18,714 nt of DNA from an uncultured bacterium. Its GTDB lineage: Bacteria; Actinomycetota; Actinomycetes; S36-B12. Under the pieces are notes generated by a model. It saw only the letters and a program-made list of their open reading frames with translations, did not search any database and was not told where the DNA came from. Shown piece by piece: positions 5,728-13,301 of the stretch. The stretch covers positions 1 to 18,714 of the forward strand of contig CAJAKT010000254.1 in assembly GCA_903940375.1 (NCBI GenBank). Reading direction: 5' to 3'. The translations under genes and the position numbers were made by a program. Position 1 is the stretch's first letter; each line of letters opens with the position of its first letter.

Positions 5728-6630
5728 ATGCGACCGTTCTCCACCGCCACCTTCATCACCTGCGCCGTGACCGGATCCGGTGACTCGACCGGCGTGAGCG
5801 ACAAGGTCCCCGTGACACCCGAGCAGATCGCCGCCTCCGCAATCGAGGCGGCCCAGGCCGGTGCCGCCATCGTCCACATCCACGTCCGCGACCCCGAGAC
5901 AGGCAAGGGCGCGCGGGCACCGCATCTCTACCGCGAGGTGGTTGAGCGCATCCGGGCCTCCTCCGTCGACGTGATCCTGAACCTCACGACCGGCATGGGC
6001 GGCGACCTCGTCCTCGGGGCGGCCGACAGCCCCCTGCCTCCGGTCGTCGGGACCGACATGGCCCCCGTCGCCGAGCGCCTTGAGCACATCGCAGAACTGC
6101 GACCCGAGATCTGCACTCTCGATGCGGGCACCATGAACTTCGCTGCCGGCGGCGAATACATCATGGTGAACACTCCCGGGATGGTGCGGGCCATGGCCCG
6201 CGGCATCAAGGACCTCGGTGTTCGACCAGAGATGGAGATCTTCGACACGGGCGACCTGGTCCTGGTGAAGGAGCTGATCGGTGAGGGGCTCATCGACAGT
6301 CCGGCCATGCTTCAGCTATGCATGGGTATCCCCTACGGTGCGCCCAACGACCTCGGCACGGTCACCGCGCTGGTCAACCAGCTGCCCGATGACGCCATCT
6401 TCTCCGCCTTCTCCATCGGCCGGTTCCAGCTCCCGTACGCAGCGCTCGCACCCTTGCTCGGCGGGAACATCCGCGTCGGGCTCGAGGACAACGTCTACCT
6501 GTCCCGCGGCGAGCTCGCGTCCAACGGGCAGCTTGTCGATCGGGCACGAACACTCGCCGAGGCCATGAACGTGCGCGTCATGGGTCCGGCCGAGGTGCGG
6601 GAGACGCTGGGCCTGGTGCGGCATGCCTGA
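5728..6630 (+). CDS. cdhC: 3-dehydrocarnitine:acetyl-CoA cleavage enzyme (BKACE/DUF849 family)
   Basis: A 300-residue beta-keto acid cleavage enzyme. The zinc-binding H-x-H of the family is in V-H-I-H-V-R-D-P-E-T-G (H50, H52), and a conserved glutamate follows in N-I-R-V-G-L-E-D-N-V-Y (E253). Other family stretches are L-N-L-T-T-G-M-G and C-T-L-D-A-G-T-M-N. In carnitine catabolism CdhC exchanges the betaine part of 3-dehydrocarnitine onto acetyl-CoA, giving betainyl-CoA and acetoacetate. The substrate class varies across the family; the dehydrocarnitine call comes from its coupling to cdhA and the nearby thioesterase and caiD genes. Start ATG 5728 is preceded by CCGGAGA at normal distance and leaves the operator outside the gene. 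It overlaps cdhA by 8 bases. Confidence 0.85.
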   Translation: MRPFSTATFITCAVTGSGDSTGVSDKVPVTPEQIAASAIEAAQAGAAIVHIHVRDPETGKGARAPHLYREVVERIRASSVDVILNLTTGMGGDLVLGAADSPLPPVVGTDMAPVAERLEHIAELRPEICTLDAGTMNFAAGGEYIMVNTPGMVRAMARGIKDLGVRPEMEIFDTGDLVLVKELIGEGLIDSPAMLQLCMGIPYGAPNDLGTVTALVNQLPDDAIFSAFSIGRFQLPYAALAPLLGGNIRVGLEDNVYLSRGELASNGQLVDRARTLAEAMNVRVMGPAEVRETLGLVRHA

Positions 6631-7618
6631 CAACGTGCCCGCGACAGTCGGACTGCTCGGCGGCGGTGTCATCGGTGGCGGCTGGGCGGCCCGCTTCGCC
6701 TTGAACGGTGCCGACGTCGTCCTGTTCGACCCCGACCCGCAAGCCGAGCGCAAGGTGGGCGAAGTACTCGACAACGCGCGCACCGCCGTGAACCGGCTGG
6801 TGCGAGCCACGTTGCCGCCCGAGGGGCGCGTCACCGTCGTGCGCACCGTGAGCGAGGCCGCTGAGGCAGCTGACTTCATCCAGGAGTCGGCTCCGGAGCG
6901 ACTCGACCTGAAGATCGCCCTCCTCACGGAGGCGAGCAACTCGGCCCGTTCAGACGTCGTGATCGCCAGCTCCACCTCCGGACTACTGCCCAGCCTCCTG
7001 CAGGAGGCGATGACCGCGCCCGAGCGGCTGGTCGTCGGGCACCCCTTCAATCCCGTCTACCTGCTCCCACTCGTCGAGGTCGTGCCCGGCCGGCTCACGT
7101 CTGCGGATGCCACCGAGAGGGCGCGAGCGATCTACACCGCGGTGGGCATGCGCCCGCTCGTTCTGGGCAGGGAGATCGACGGCTTCGTCGCCGACCGGCT
7201 CCTCGAAGCGCTGTGGCGCGAGGCCCTGTGGCTCGTCAACGATGGTGTCGCGACCATGGAACAGGTCGACGATGCGATCCGCTTCGGCGCGGGACTGCGC
7301 TGGTCCTTCATGGGCACGATGCTCACGTACCGCATCGCCGGTGGCGAAGGCGGCATGCGCCACTTCATGGAGCAGTTCGGGCCGGCATTGCAGTGGCCGT
7401 GGACCAGACTGACGGACGTACCGGAACTGACCGACGAACTGCTCGACACGATGGCGCGCCAGTCGGACGAGCAGGCTGCCGGCGCATCCATCCGCGAACT
7501 CGAGCGGCTCCGCGATGCGTGTCTGGTGTCTGTCATGCACGGCCTCGCGGAGCAGGACTACGGCGCCGGCGCCGTCCTGCGCGAGTACGAACGCGGCCTG
7601 GGGCTCACCTCGGACTAG
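6623..7618 (+). CDS. cdhA: L-carnitine dehydrogenase (3-hydroxyacyl-CoA dehydrogenase superfamily)
   Basis: A 331-residue NAD-dependent dehydrogenase. The Rossmann loop is G-G-G-V-I-G-G-G-W (13-21), with D36 ending strand 2 (V-V-L-F-D-P-D), which favours NAD over NADP. The superfamily catalytic set is visible: S-S-T-S-G (116-120), H140 in H-P-F-N-P and E152 in P-L-V-E-V-V. H-P-F-N-P-V-Y-L-L-P-L-V-E-V-V and D-G-F-V-A-D-R-L-L-E-A-L-W-R-E-A are characteristic of carnitine dehydrogenases. It oxidises L-carnitine to 3-dehydrocarnitine, the substrate of CdhC encoded just upstream with an 8-base overlap. It has no C-terminal thioesterase domain of the rhizobial fused kind; separate thioesterase genes supply that activity here. 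Its TAG at 7616-7618 overlaps the stop of the convergent Rieske gene. Confidence 0.87.
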   Translation: MPDNVPATVGLLGGGVIGGGWAARFALNGADVVLFDPDPQAERKVGEVLDNARTAVNRLVRATLPPEGRVTVVRTVSEAAEAADFIQESAPERLDLKIALLTEASNSARSDVVIASSTSGLLPSLLQEAMTAPERLVVGHPFNPVYLLPLVEVVPGRLTSADATERARAIYTAVGMRPLVLGREIDGFVADRLLEALWREALWLVNDGVATMEQVDDAIRFGAGLRWSFMGTMLTYRIAGGEGGMRHFMEQFGPALQWPWTRLTDVPELTDELLDTMARQSDEQAAGASIRELERLRDACLVSVMHGLAEQDYGAGAVLREYERGLGLTSD

Positions 7619-8709
7619 CGCGCGCCGTCCCGTGCCTCGAGGTACCGATGCACGAAGACATCAACGGCTTCGTCCTTGACAGCAAGGACACCCTGGCCGA
7701 AGGCCGATGATGACACCCCTCGCTGCACGCGCTCGCACACCTCGAAGTCCTGCCGGGCAACCAGCTCGCTGAAGTCGACGACCGGACTCGGATCGAAGTC
7801 GTCGCGAACCAGATCGTCTGCCACGAACAGGTAGTGGGCAATCACCTTGGTGCGATGAGGTCCCAGGGGCAGAAGCTGCGATGCGATCAGGCCGGTACCG
7901 GCCATGTCGATGAACATATTCGGGAAGACCATCGCTCCGTAGATGGAGTTCGCCTCTACCTCATTCATGGTCGGCATCACAGTCAGTGTCGACAGGCCCA
8001 GGGGCGAGTAGCTGTTGCCGCCCGGGGGCAGAGTGACCCCGCCATCGTCGCGGCCCTCCTCCTGCACCCAGCCTGTCCGGTACGCCTTGACGGTGTCCAT
8101 CAGTTCCGGATGCACGGTCGGGCAGTGCAGGCACTCGCAGTAGTTCTCGATGATGATCTTCCAGTTGGCGTTGACGATCGCTTCCGTCGTCACGGCCAGC
8201 CGCAACTGCCCCAGGTCGAACCGCTCGAGGTTGAGCGGTTCATCCCGCTGCCCGGCCAGCCACTCGCGCAGCGGCATGGGCGTGCTGCGGTCGAGATTGA
8301 CGAAGAGGAAGCCCTGCCACTCTTCGACGTGCACGGGGTGCAGGGACAACTGCGACCGATCGACCTCCTCCTGACCCACACGGGGTGTGGCCACCAGCGC
8401 ACCATCGAAGTCGTAGCACCAGGCGTGGTAGGGGCACATGAGCACGCCCTCTGCCCGACCCGCGGTTCCGTCGCAGATCTGGGAGCCCCTATGCCGACAG
8501 ACGTTGAAGAAGGCACGCAAGCCACCATCCCCCGCGCGGAGGATGATGACGCTCTCCCCCGCCACGTCAACCGTGATCCACTGCCCTGCGTCTGCAACCT
8601 GCTGGTCGAGACCGGCATAGAACCATGATCGGGCGAAGACGGTCGACTTCTCCACCTCGAACACCGACTGCTCGGTGTAGTCATGGCCGGGCAGTGTGTT
8701 GCGCACCAT
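7615..8709 (-). CDS. Rieske non-heme iron oxygenase, GbcA-like (probable glycine betaine demethylase oxygenase)
   Basis: A 364-residue oxygenase alpha subunit. The Rieske [2Fe-2S] ligands are C71-x-H73 (C-R-H-R-G-S) and C92-P-Y-H95. The mononuclear iron motif is N-W-K-I-I-I-E-N-Y-C-E-C-L-H-C-P-T-V-H (182-200) with H195 and H200, and Q-D-F-E near the C-terminus may give the acidic ligand. At the position of the bridging aspartate in ring-hydroxylating dioxygenases it has E192. Betaine-type demethylases (GbcA, stachydrine demethylase) have similar sequences, so the likely reaction is glycine betaine to dimethylglycine plus formaldehyde. Carnitine oxygenase CntA is a relative and an alternative. 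No reductase partner is in the window. Start ATG 8709 has AAGGAGG six bases upstream. It completes the path from carnitine. Confidence 0.8.
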   Translation of the reverse strand: MVRNTLPGHDYTEQSVFEVEKSTVFARSWFYAGLDQQVADAGQWITVDVAGESVIILRAGDGGLRAFFNVCRHRGSQICDGTAGRAEGVLMCPYHAWCYDFDGALVATPRVGQEEVDRSQLSLHPVHVEEWQGFLFVNLDRSTPMPLREWLAGQRDEPLNLERFDLGQLRLAVTTEAIVNANWKIIIENYCECLHCPTVHPELMDTVKAYRTGWVQEEGRDDGGVTLPPGGNSYSPLGLSTLTVMPTMNEVEANSIYGAMVFPNMFIDMAGTGLIASQLLPLGPHRTKVIAHYLFVADDLVRDDFDPSPVVDFSELVARQDFEVCERVQRGVSSSAFGQGVLAVKDEAVDVFVHRYLEARDGAR

Positions 8710-8729
8710 GTGCGCCTCCTTGGGCTGAG

Positions 8730-8743
8730 AGTCTCCACAGACT
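8730..8743. promoter_or_regulatory. Inverted repeat in the Rieske gene leader
   Basis: AGTCT-CCAC-AGACT is a perfect 5-base inverted repeat 21-34 bases upstream of the Rieske start and just upstream of its AAGGAGG. It does not have the TGAC-N6-GTCA spacing of the proposed TetR sites, although AGTC/GACT is shared. It could be an operator or a small leader hairpin. The rest of 8710-8817 holds another short repeat (GCAA-TCGG-TTGC, 8804-8815) and no clear gene. Confidence 0.3.
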
Positions 8744-8817
8744 AGCGGGACGCGCCGCCTCGCGAAGCCGAATCACCTTTCGCCACAACACTTTTCCGCC
8801 CGTGCAATCGGTTGCGG

Positions 8818-10236
8818 TCAGCTGTCGAACCCGAGGCCCATTCGGTCCAGGGAACGCAGCCAGAGGTTTCGCCGGCCCCCCTCGGCATCAGCCTTCTGAA
8901 GTGCCGACGTCGTCAGGCTGATCCCCCATGAGCGGACAGGCTCAGGCGGGAACGGCAGCGGCTTGGTACGGACCATCTCAAGCTCCGTGCGCTCCGTGGA
9001 ACGACCATCGATCAGGTCGAGCATGGTGGCCGCACCGAACCGCGACGCGCCGACACCGAGCCCCGTGTAGCCCGCGACATAGCCGACCTTGCCGTCGTGC
9101 GCAGTTCCCCAGAACGCGCTGAAGCGGGAGCAGGTGTCGATCGCACCACCCCATGAGTGCGAGAACCGGATTCCGCGCAACTGCGGGAAGGTCTGGAGGA
9201 AGTGCTCAGCCAGCCGCTCGTAGGACTCGCGGTTGTGGTCGTACTGAGGACCGAAGCCATTGCCGGCATGGTAGATCGCGTCGTAGCCGCCCCACAGAAT
9301 GCGACCGTCCTGTGTGGTCCGGTAGTAGTGGAACTGGTTCCCCGCGTCACTCACGCCCTCACGTCCCGACCAGCCGATCGACGCACGCTGCGCCTCGGTC
9401 AGCGGCTCCGTGACCAGCACATAGTCATAGACCGGCACGATGTAATGGGACAGTCGTCGCAGCAGGGGCGGGTAGGCATTGGTCGCGAGAGCGACGCGGT
9501 CTGCACGGACCACTCCCTGCTTCGACGTGGCGACGACATGACCGTCCCGAGATGACAATCCGACGATCGGACTGCGCTCGAACAGGCGCACGCCAGCGTC
9601 CAGACAGGCCCGACGCAACCCCCACGCCAGGCGCGCGGGATCGACGAGAGCCGTACCGGCAGGGTCGAACGTCGCACCCAGATACGTCGGCGAATCGACG
9701 CGTGCCCGAGCCTGCTCGGCACTAAGCAGCGCGACGTCCTCCCCCATGGCCACCGCCGCCGATGCGTGCTCCGCCAGCCCAGCAAGATGGTGCGGCTCCA
9801 CGGCTACGTCGAGCTCACCCGTGCGCACGAAATCGCACTCGATGCCCAGCTCCGTGACGGTCCGTTGAATCCCGTCGAGGTTCTCGCGACCCAGCCGCAA
9901 GAGCGCGGGCATGTCCTCCGGCCAGCGCTCCATGCCGTTGGAGAAGCCATGGGTCAGCGAACTCGACACGAATCCGCCATTGCGCCCGGATGCACCGTCG
10001 GCGGCGCGACCACCTTCGACGAGAACGACATCGCGGCCCGGGTCTGCCTGCTTGGCAAGAAGCGCGGTCCACAGCCCGGTGAAGCCCGCCCCGACCACGA
10101 GGAGATCAGCACGATGAGCACCAACGAGCGCCGGGGCCGATTCGGGGCGCTCGGCATTGTCTAGCCAGTAGACGGAGGGACGGACATCGGCCAAGGCGGC
10201 CAGGGCTTCAGGTCCTGCGGTATTGCGGAACGACAC
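8818..10236 (-). CDS. DAO-family FAD-dependent amine oxidoreductase
   Basis: A 472-residue flavoprotein of the D-amino-acid oxidase superfamily. The FAD Rossmann motif is D-L-L-V-V-G-A-G-F-T-G-L-W, ending in V-V-L-V-E-G, followed by the diagnostic D-G-A-S-G-R-N-G-G. Further matches are L-A-T-N-A-Y-P-P-L and the C-terminal G-Y-V-A-G-Y-T-G-L-G-V. Relatives include gamma-glutamylputrescine oxidase (PuuB), glycine oxidases and sarcosine/dimethylglycine oxidases. Its place after the Pot transporter and ALDH genes favours oxidation of a putrescine-like amine; its place before the Rieske gene leaves dimethylglycine or sarcosine possible. GTG 10236 is chosen over GTG 10251 because AGGAG sits 7 bases before it. 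It lies 105 bases after potC, either in the same operon or under its own promoter. Confidence 0.8.
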   Translation of the reverse strand: MSFRNTAGPEALAALADVRPSVYWLDNAERPESAPALVGAHRADLLVVGAGFTGLWTALLAKQADPGRDVVLVEGGRAADGASGRNGGFVSSSLTHGFSNGMERWPEDMPALLRLGRENLDGIQRTVTELGIECDFVRTGELDVAVEPHHLAGLAEHASAAVAMGEDVALLSAEQARARVDSPTYLGATFDPAGTALVDPARLAWGLRRACLDAGVRLFERSPIVGLSSRDGHVVATSKQGVVRADRVALATNAYPPLLRRLSHYIVPVYDYVLVTEPLTEAQRASIGWSGREGVSDAGNQFHYYRTTQDGRILWGGYDAIYHAGNGFGPQYDHNRESYERLAEHFLQTFPQLRGIRFSHSWGGAIDTCSRFSAFWGTAHDGKVGYVAGYTGLGVGASRFGAATMLDLIDGRSTERTELEMVRTKPLPFPPEPVRSWGISLTTSALQKADAEGGRRNLWLRSLDRMGLGFDS

Positions 10237-10243
10237 GGAAAGG

Positions 10244-10248
10244 CTCCT
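10244..10248 (-). promoter_or_regulatory. Ribosome binding site that decides the start of the FAD oxidoreductase
   Basis: On the minus strand this is AGGAG, seven bases before GTG 10236. The more upstream in-frame GTG at 10251 overlaps this sequence and has no recognisable ribosome binding site of its own. Confidence 0.6.
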
Positions 10249-10341
10249 CACGGATGGTGGACGGAAAGCGGAGCCTTCGCGCCCCGTCGTCCCACCAGTC
10301 CCTTCGCCTATCTCGCAGTTGCCACCATGATACGCACCTCG

Positions 10342-11172
10342 TTACGAGCGGGACATCAGGTCGACGGTGATCGGCGCCGGCTTCTCGAGCGCACGACGAC
10401 GCCGATGGCTGACGAACTGACCGGTCAGCACGATGACCAGCGCGATGAGGAACACCAGCGTCGCAAGGGCGTTCACCTGCACGGGGATGCCCCTCTGGGC
10501 CGCACCCCAGATGTAGATCGGGAACGTCACCAGGGTGCCGGCATTGAAGAAGCTGATGATGAAGTCGTCGAAGGACAGGGAGAAGCCCAGCAGCGCAGCC
10601 CCCATGATGCCGGGCAGGACCAGGGGGAAGGTGACGTAGCGGAATACGGCCCTCGGATCGGCGTACAGGTCACGCGCCGCCTCCTCGAGTCGCGGATCCA
10701 TGCCCTGAAGCCGCGCCTTCACTGTGACCACCACGAACGAGATGATGAACATGATGTGCGCGATGATGACGGTGCCCTGCCCGAGCGGGAAGCGCAGGTT
10801 GAGGAACAGCGCCAGGAGGCTCGCGCCCATGACGACCTCCGGTGTCGCCATCGGCAGGAAGATCAGCAGGTTCGTCGTGCTTCGTCCGCGGAAGCGGTAG
10901 CGCACGAGCGCGAAGGCGATCATCGTCCCCAGCAGGGTCGCAATCAGCGTTGAGACGATCCCGATCTCGATACTGGTGACGAATGAGGAGCACACACCCG
11001 GAACGCCGCAGATATTGGTCCAGGCATCGAGGGAGAACTCATTCCAGCTCAGGTTGTACTTGCCCTTGGGGTTGTTGAAACTGAGCAGCATGATCACGGC
11101 AATGGGGATGAACAGGTAGATCAGTACCAGGACCGCCCAGATCCCTACGAGGTTCTTCCGCAGCCACCGCAT
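10342..11172 (-). CDS. potC: Polyamine-type ABC transporter permease PotC
   Basis: A 276-residue inner-membrane permease with about six hydrophobic segments: one near the N-terminus (L-V-L-I-Y-L-F-I-P-I-A-V-I-M), others at I-V-S-T-L-I-A-T-L-L, V-V-M-G-A-S-L-L-A-L-F and I-A-H-I-M-F-I-I-S-F-V-V-V-T, and one near the C-terminus (L-V-F-L-I-A-L-V-I-V-L). The cytoplasmic EAA loop that contacts the ATPase is R-L-E-E-A-A-R-D-L-Y-A-D-P. The short N-terminus and F-S-L-S-F-D-D-F-I-I-S-F-F-N are typical of the PotC/PotI type. It would form the channel with PotB for uptake of putrescine, spermidine or a related cation. ATG 11172 overlaps the potB stop by one base (TGATG), so translation is coupled. Substrate is by family only. 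Confidence 0.88.
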   Translation of the reverse strand: MRWLRKNLVGIWAVLVLIYLFIPIAVIMLLSFNNPKGKYNLSWNEFSLDAWTNICGVPGVCSSFVTSIEIGIVSTLIATLLGTMIAFALVRYRFRGRSTTNLLIFLPMATPEVVMGASLLALFLNLRFPLGQGTVIIAHIMFIISFVVVTVKARLQGMDPRLEEAARDLYADPRAVFRYVTFPLVLPGIMGAALLGFSLSFDDFIISFFNAGTLVTFPIYIWGAAQRGIPVQVNALATLVFLIALVIVLTGQFVSHRRRRALEKPAPITVDLMSRS

Positions 11173-12074
11173 CAGAGGAGATCCTCCGTCCCCGCTCGGC
11201 GGATATACGTGAACACCAGCACCAGGATCGCCGCCATCAGCATGAAGGAGAGTGCGCTGGCGGTCGGGTAGTCACGGAACTCGATGAAGTTGGTCTGGAT
11301 GGCATTGCCGATCATCCGGTTCCCCGTCGATCCGAGTAGCTCCGCATTGATGTAGTCACCTGCAGCCGGGATGAAGGTGAGCAGGGTGCCGGCGACGACA
11401 CCGGGCATCGACAGTGGCCAGGTGACCTTGCGGAAGGCCGTCTGCGGTGACGCATACAGGTCACTTGCCGCCTCGATGAGGCGAGGATCGATCTTCTCCA
11501 GCGCCGCGTACAGGGGCAGGATCATGAACGGCAGGAAGTTGTAGGTCAGACCCGCCACCACAGCGATGCCCGTGTTGAGAATCCGCCCGTCAGGCAGCAG
11601 GTGCAGGGTATTCAGGGTCGACGTGACGATGCCCTCGTCGGACAGGATGGTCTTCCACGCATACGTGCGCAGCAGGAATGAGGCGAACGACGGCGCGATG
11701 ACCAGGACCAGCATGAGCGAACGCCACTTACCGGCCCGGAACGCAATGAAGTACGCGAGGGGGTACGCGATGCACAGAGCAAGGATCGTGGCTATCCCTG
11801 CGTACACGAACGAGCGCAGGAACACCGGCCAGTACTCGGTGAACGCCGTCACGTAGTTGCCGAACTCCAGCCCGAACTTGTACTTCCCGGACTTCCCGGG
11901 GATGGGCTGTTGCAGGCTGGTCAGGAACAGCGTGACGAACGGGATGGCGAAGAAGACCCCCAGCCACGCCATGCCGGGGAACAGCAGGATGTAGCCCGTG
12001 CGCGACGGGCGCTTCACCGTCACCGCGGGAGGTGCCTGACCTCCGGTCGAGGGGACAACGGCAACCACGATCAC
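11172..12074 (-). CDS. potB: Polyamine-type ABC transporter permease PotB
   Basis: A 300-residue permease, the partner of PotC. After a polar N-terminus of about 25 residues come hydrophobic segments such as Y-I-L-L-F-P-G-M-A-W-L-G-V-F-F and I-L-A-L-C-I-A-Y-P-L-A-Y-F-I-A-F. The EAA loop is K-I-D-P-R-L-I-E-A-A-S-D-L-Y-A-S-P. L-L-R-T-Y-A-W and F-I-P-A-A-G-D-Y-I-N-A-E-L-L-G are PotB/PotH-type stretches. Start GTG 12074 overlaps the potA stop as GTGA. A later start near the first membrane segment is possible because the first 20 residues are not conserved-looking. It lies within the unbroken run ALDH-potD-potA-potB-potC. Confidence 0.88.
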   Translation of the reverse strand: MIVVAVVPSTGGQAPPAVTVKRPSRTGYILLFPGMAWLGVFFAIPFVTLFLTSLQQPIPGKSGKYKFGLEFGNYVTAFTEYWPVFLRSFVYAGIATILALCIAYPLAYFIAFRAGKWRSLMLVLVIAPSFASFLLRTYAWKTILSDEGIVTSTLNTLHLLPDGRILNTGIAVVAGLTYNFLPFMILPLYAALEKIDPRLIEAASDLYASPQTAFRKVTWPLSMPGVVAGTLLTFIPAAGDYINAELLGSTGNRMIGNAIQTNFIEFRDYPTASALSFMLMAAILVLVFTYIRRAGTEDLL

Positions 12075-13261
12075 GCCTCCGAAGCGTCGGAGATCAGGCT
12101 CGCGTTCATGGCCTCGAGCGCCAGGACCTCCGGATCCATTCCAACGGACGTACCGCCGGAGCCATCGAGTCCGAAGGTGTGTCGCGGAGACCAGTGGATG
12201 ACGACGGCGTCGCCGACCTCGCTCCGGTCGCCGACAACGACGTTCTGCTCGAAGACGATCAGCTCCTGGTCCCAGGCCGTCTGGACCAGGTACTGCGTCG
12301 ATACGCCCGTGTACGAGACATCCGTCACCCGCCCGGAAAGCCTGTTGTGATGCTCGGGGATCCGATCGGCATCGACCTCATCGAGGATCGTGATCTTCTC
12401 CGGCCGAACTCCAACGATGATGTTCGAGCCTTCCGCAAAGCATCGGTCGGCAGGCACCGCGAACGTGAGGCCGCTGGCCTGCACGAGCACATCGTCGCCG
12501 GAGTTTGCGCTACGGGTTCCGGTGATGAGGTTGGACTGGCCGAGGAAGTTGGCCACGAACACCGTGCGCGGCAGCTCGTAGATGTCAGCCGGGTGGCCAA
12601 GCTGCTCGATTCGACCGGAATTCATGACAGCGACCGTGTCAGCCATCGTCATGGCTTCTTCCTGGTCGTGCGTCACGTGTACGAAGGTGGTGCCGACCTC
12701 GGTCTGGATCCGCTTGAGCTCAATCTGCATCTGCCGACGCAGCTTCAGATCCAGCGCACCAAGTGGCTCATCCAGCAGGAGCACATCGGGACGGTTGATG
12801 AGGGCCCGGGCGACGGCAACCCGCTGCTGCTGCCCACCCGATAGCTGAGTCGGCTTTCGCCGAGCCATCGGACCCAGCTCGACCAGGTCGAGCATCTGAT
12901 CGACGGTGGACTTCACGTCCTTGATCCCGCGACGGCGCAGGCCGAAGGCGACATTCTCGAAGATGTCGAGGTGCGGGAAGAGCGCGTAGGACTGGAAGAC
13001 GGTGTTGACCGGTCGCTCGAAGGCACGCAGCCCGGTGATGTCCCTGTCGCCGATGCTGATCGTGCCACTGGTGGGATCCTCGAGGCCCGCCACCATTCGA
13101 AGCGTGGTTGTCTTGCCACACCCTGAGGCTCCCAGCAAGGCGAAGAACGAGCCGGCTGGGATGGTCAGGGTCAGGTCATCGACCGCCGCGACGTCGCCGA
13201 ACTTCTTGGTCAGGTTCCGAAGGTGGAGGTCCTCCACCGGACGTGCCTCGTTGTTCGCCAC
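12071..13261 (-). CDS. potA: Polyamine-type ABC transporter ATP-binding protein PotA
   Basis: A 396-residue ATPase with all nucleotide-binding motifs: Walker A G-A-S-G-C-G-K-T (44-51), Q-loop Q90, signature L-S-G-G-Q-Q-Q-R (140-147), Walker B V-L-L-L-D-E-P (160-166) and H-loop H198 in V-T-H-D-Q-E-E-A. The last 140 or so residues form the regulatory TOBE-like domain of the PotA/MalK type (I-I-V-G-V-R-P-E-K-I). It energises import through PotB/PotC from the cytoplasmic face. Start GTG 13261 has GAGAGG at suitable distance. It follows potD by 40 bases and overlaps potB by 4. Iron, sulfate and glycine betaine importers have similar ATPases, but the paired permeases and binding protein point to the polyamine family. 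Confidence 0.9.
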   Translation of the reverse strand: MANNEARPVEDLHLRNLTKKFGDVAAVDDLTLTIPAGSFFALLGASGCGKTTTLRMVAGLEDPTSGTISIGDRDITGLRAFERPVNTVFQSYALFPHLDIFENVAFGLRRRGIKDVKSTVDQMLDLVELGPMARRKPTQLSGGQQQRVAVARALINRPDVLLLDEPLGALDLKLRRQMQIELKRIQTEVGTTFVHVTHDQEEAMTMADTVAVMNSGRIEQLGHPADIYELPRTVFVANFLGQSNLITGTRSANSGDDVLVQASGLTFAVPADRCFAEGSNIIVGVRPEKITILDEVDADRIPEHHNRLSGRVTDVSYTGVSTQYLVQTAWDQELIVFEQNVVVGDRSEVGDAVVIHWSPRHTFGLDGSGGTSVGMDPEVLALEAMNASLISDASEA

Positions 13262-13301
13262 CGATACCTCTCTTGCCGCGCCGGGTGAGTCGGGGTGTCC
13301 G

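Noticed and set aside
5610..5906. Longer start for the second thioesterase up to 5906, and a longer start for CdhC from 5512
   Set aside because: Each would run through the other gene and through the 18-bp operator palindrome; the shorter forms match family ends and have ribosome binding sites.
7615..8709. Naming the Rieske enzyme CntA (carnitine oxygenase, trimethylamine-forming)
   Set aside because: Sequence by eye is closer to betaine/stachydrine-type demethylases, and the neighbouring CdhA/CdhC path already consumes carnitine. Kept only as an alternative.
10252..10341. Terminator between potC and the FAD oxidoreductase
   Set aside because: Only a CTCG-TTA-CGAG repeat around the potC stop is visible, too short for a convincing stem, so operon continuity is left open.
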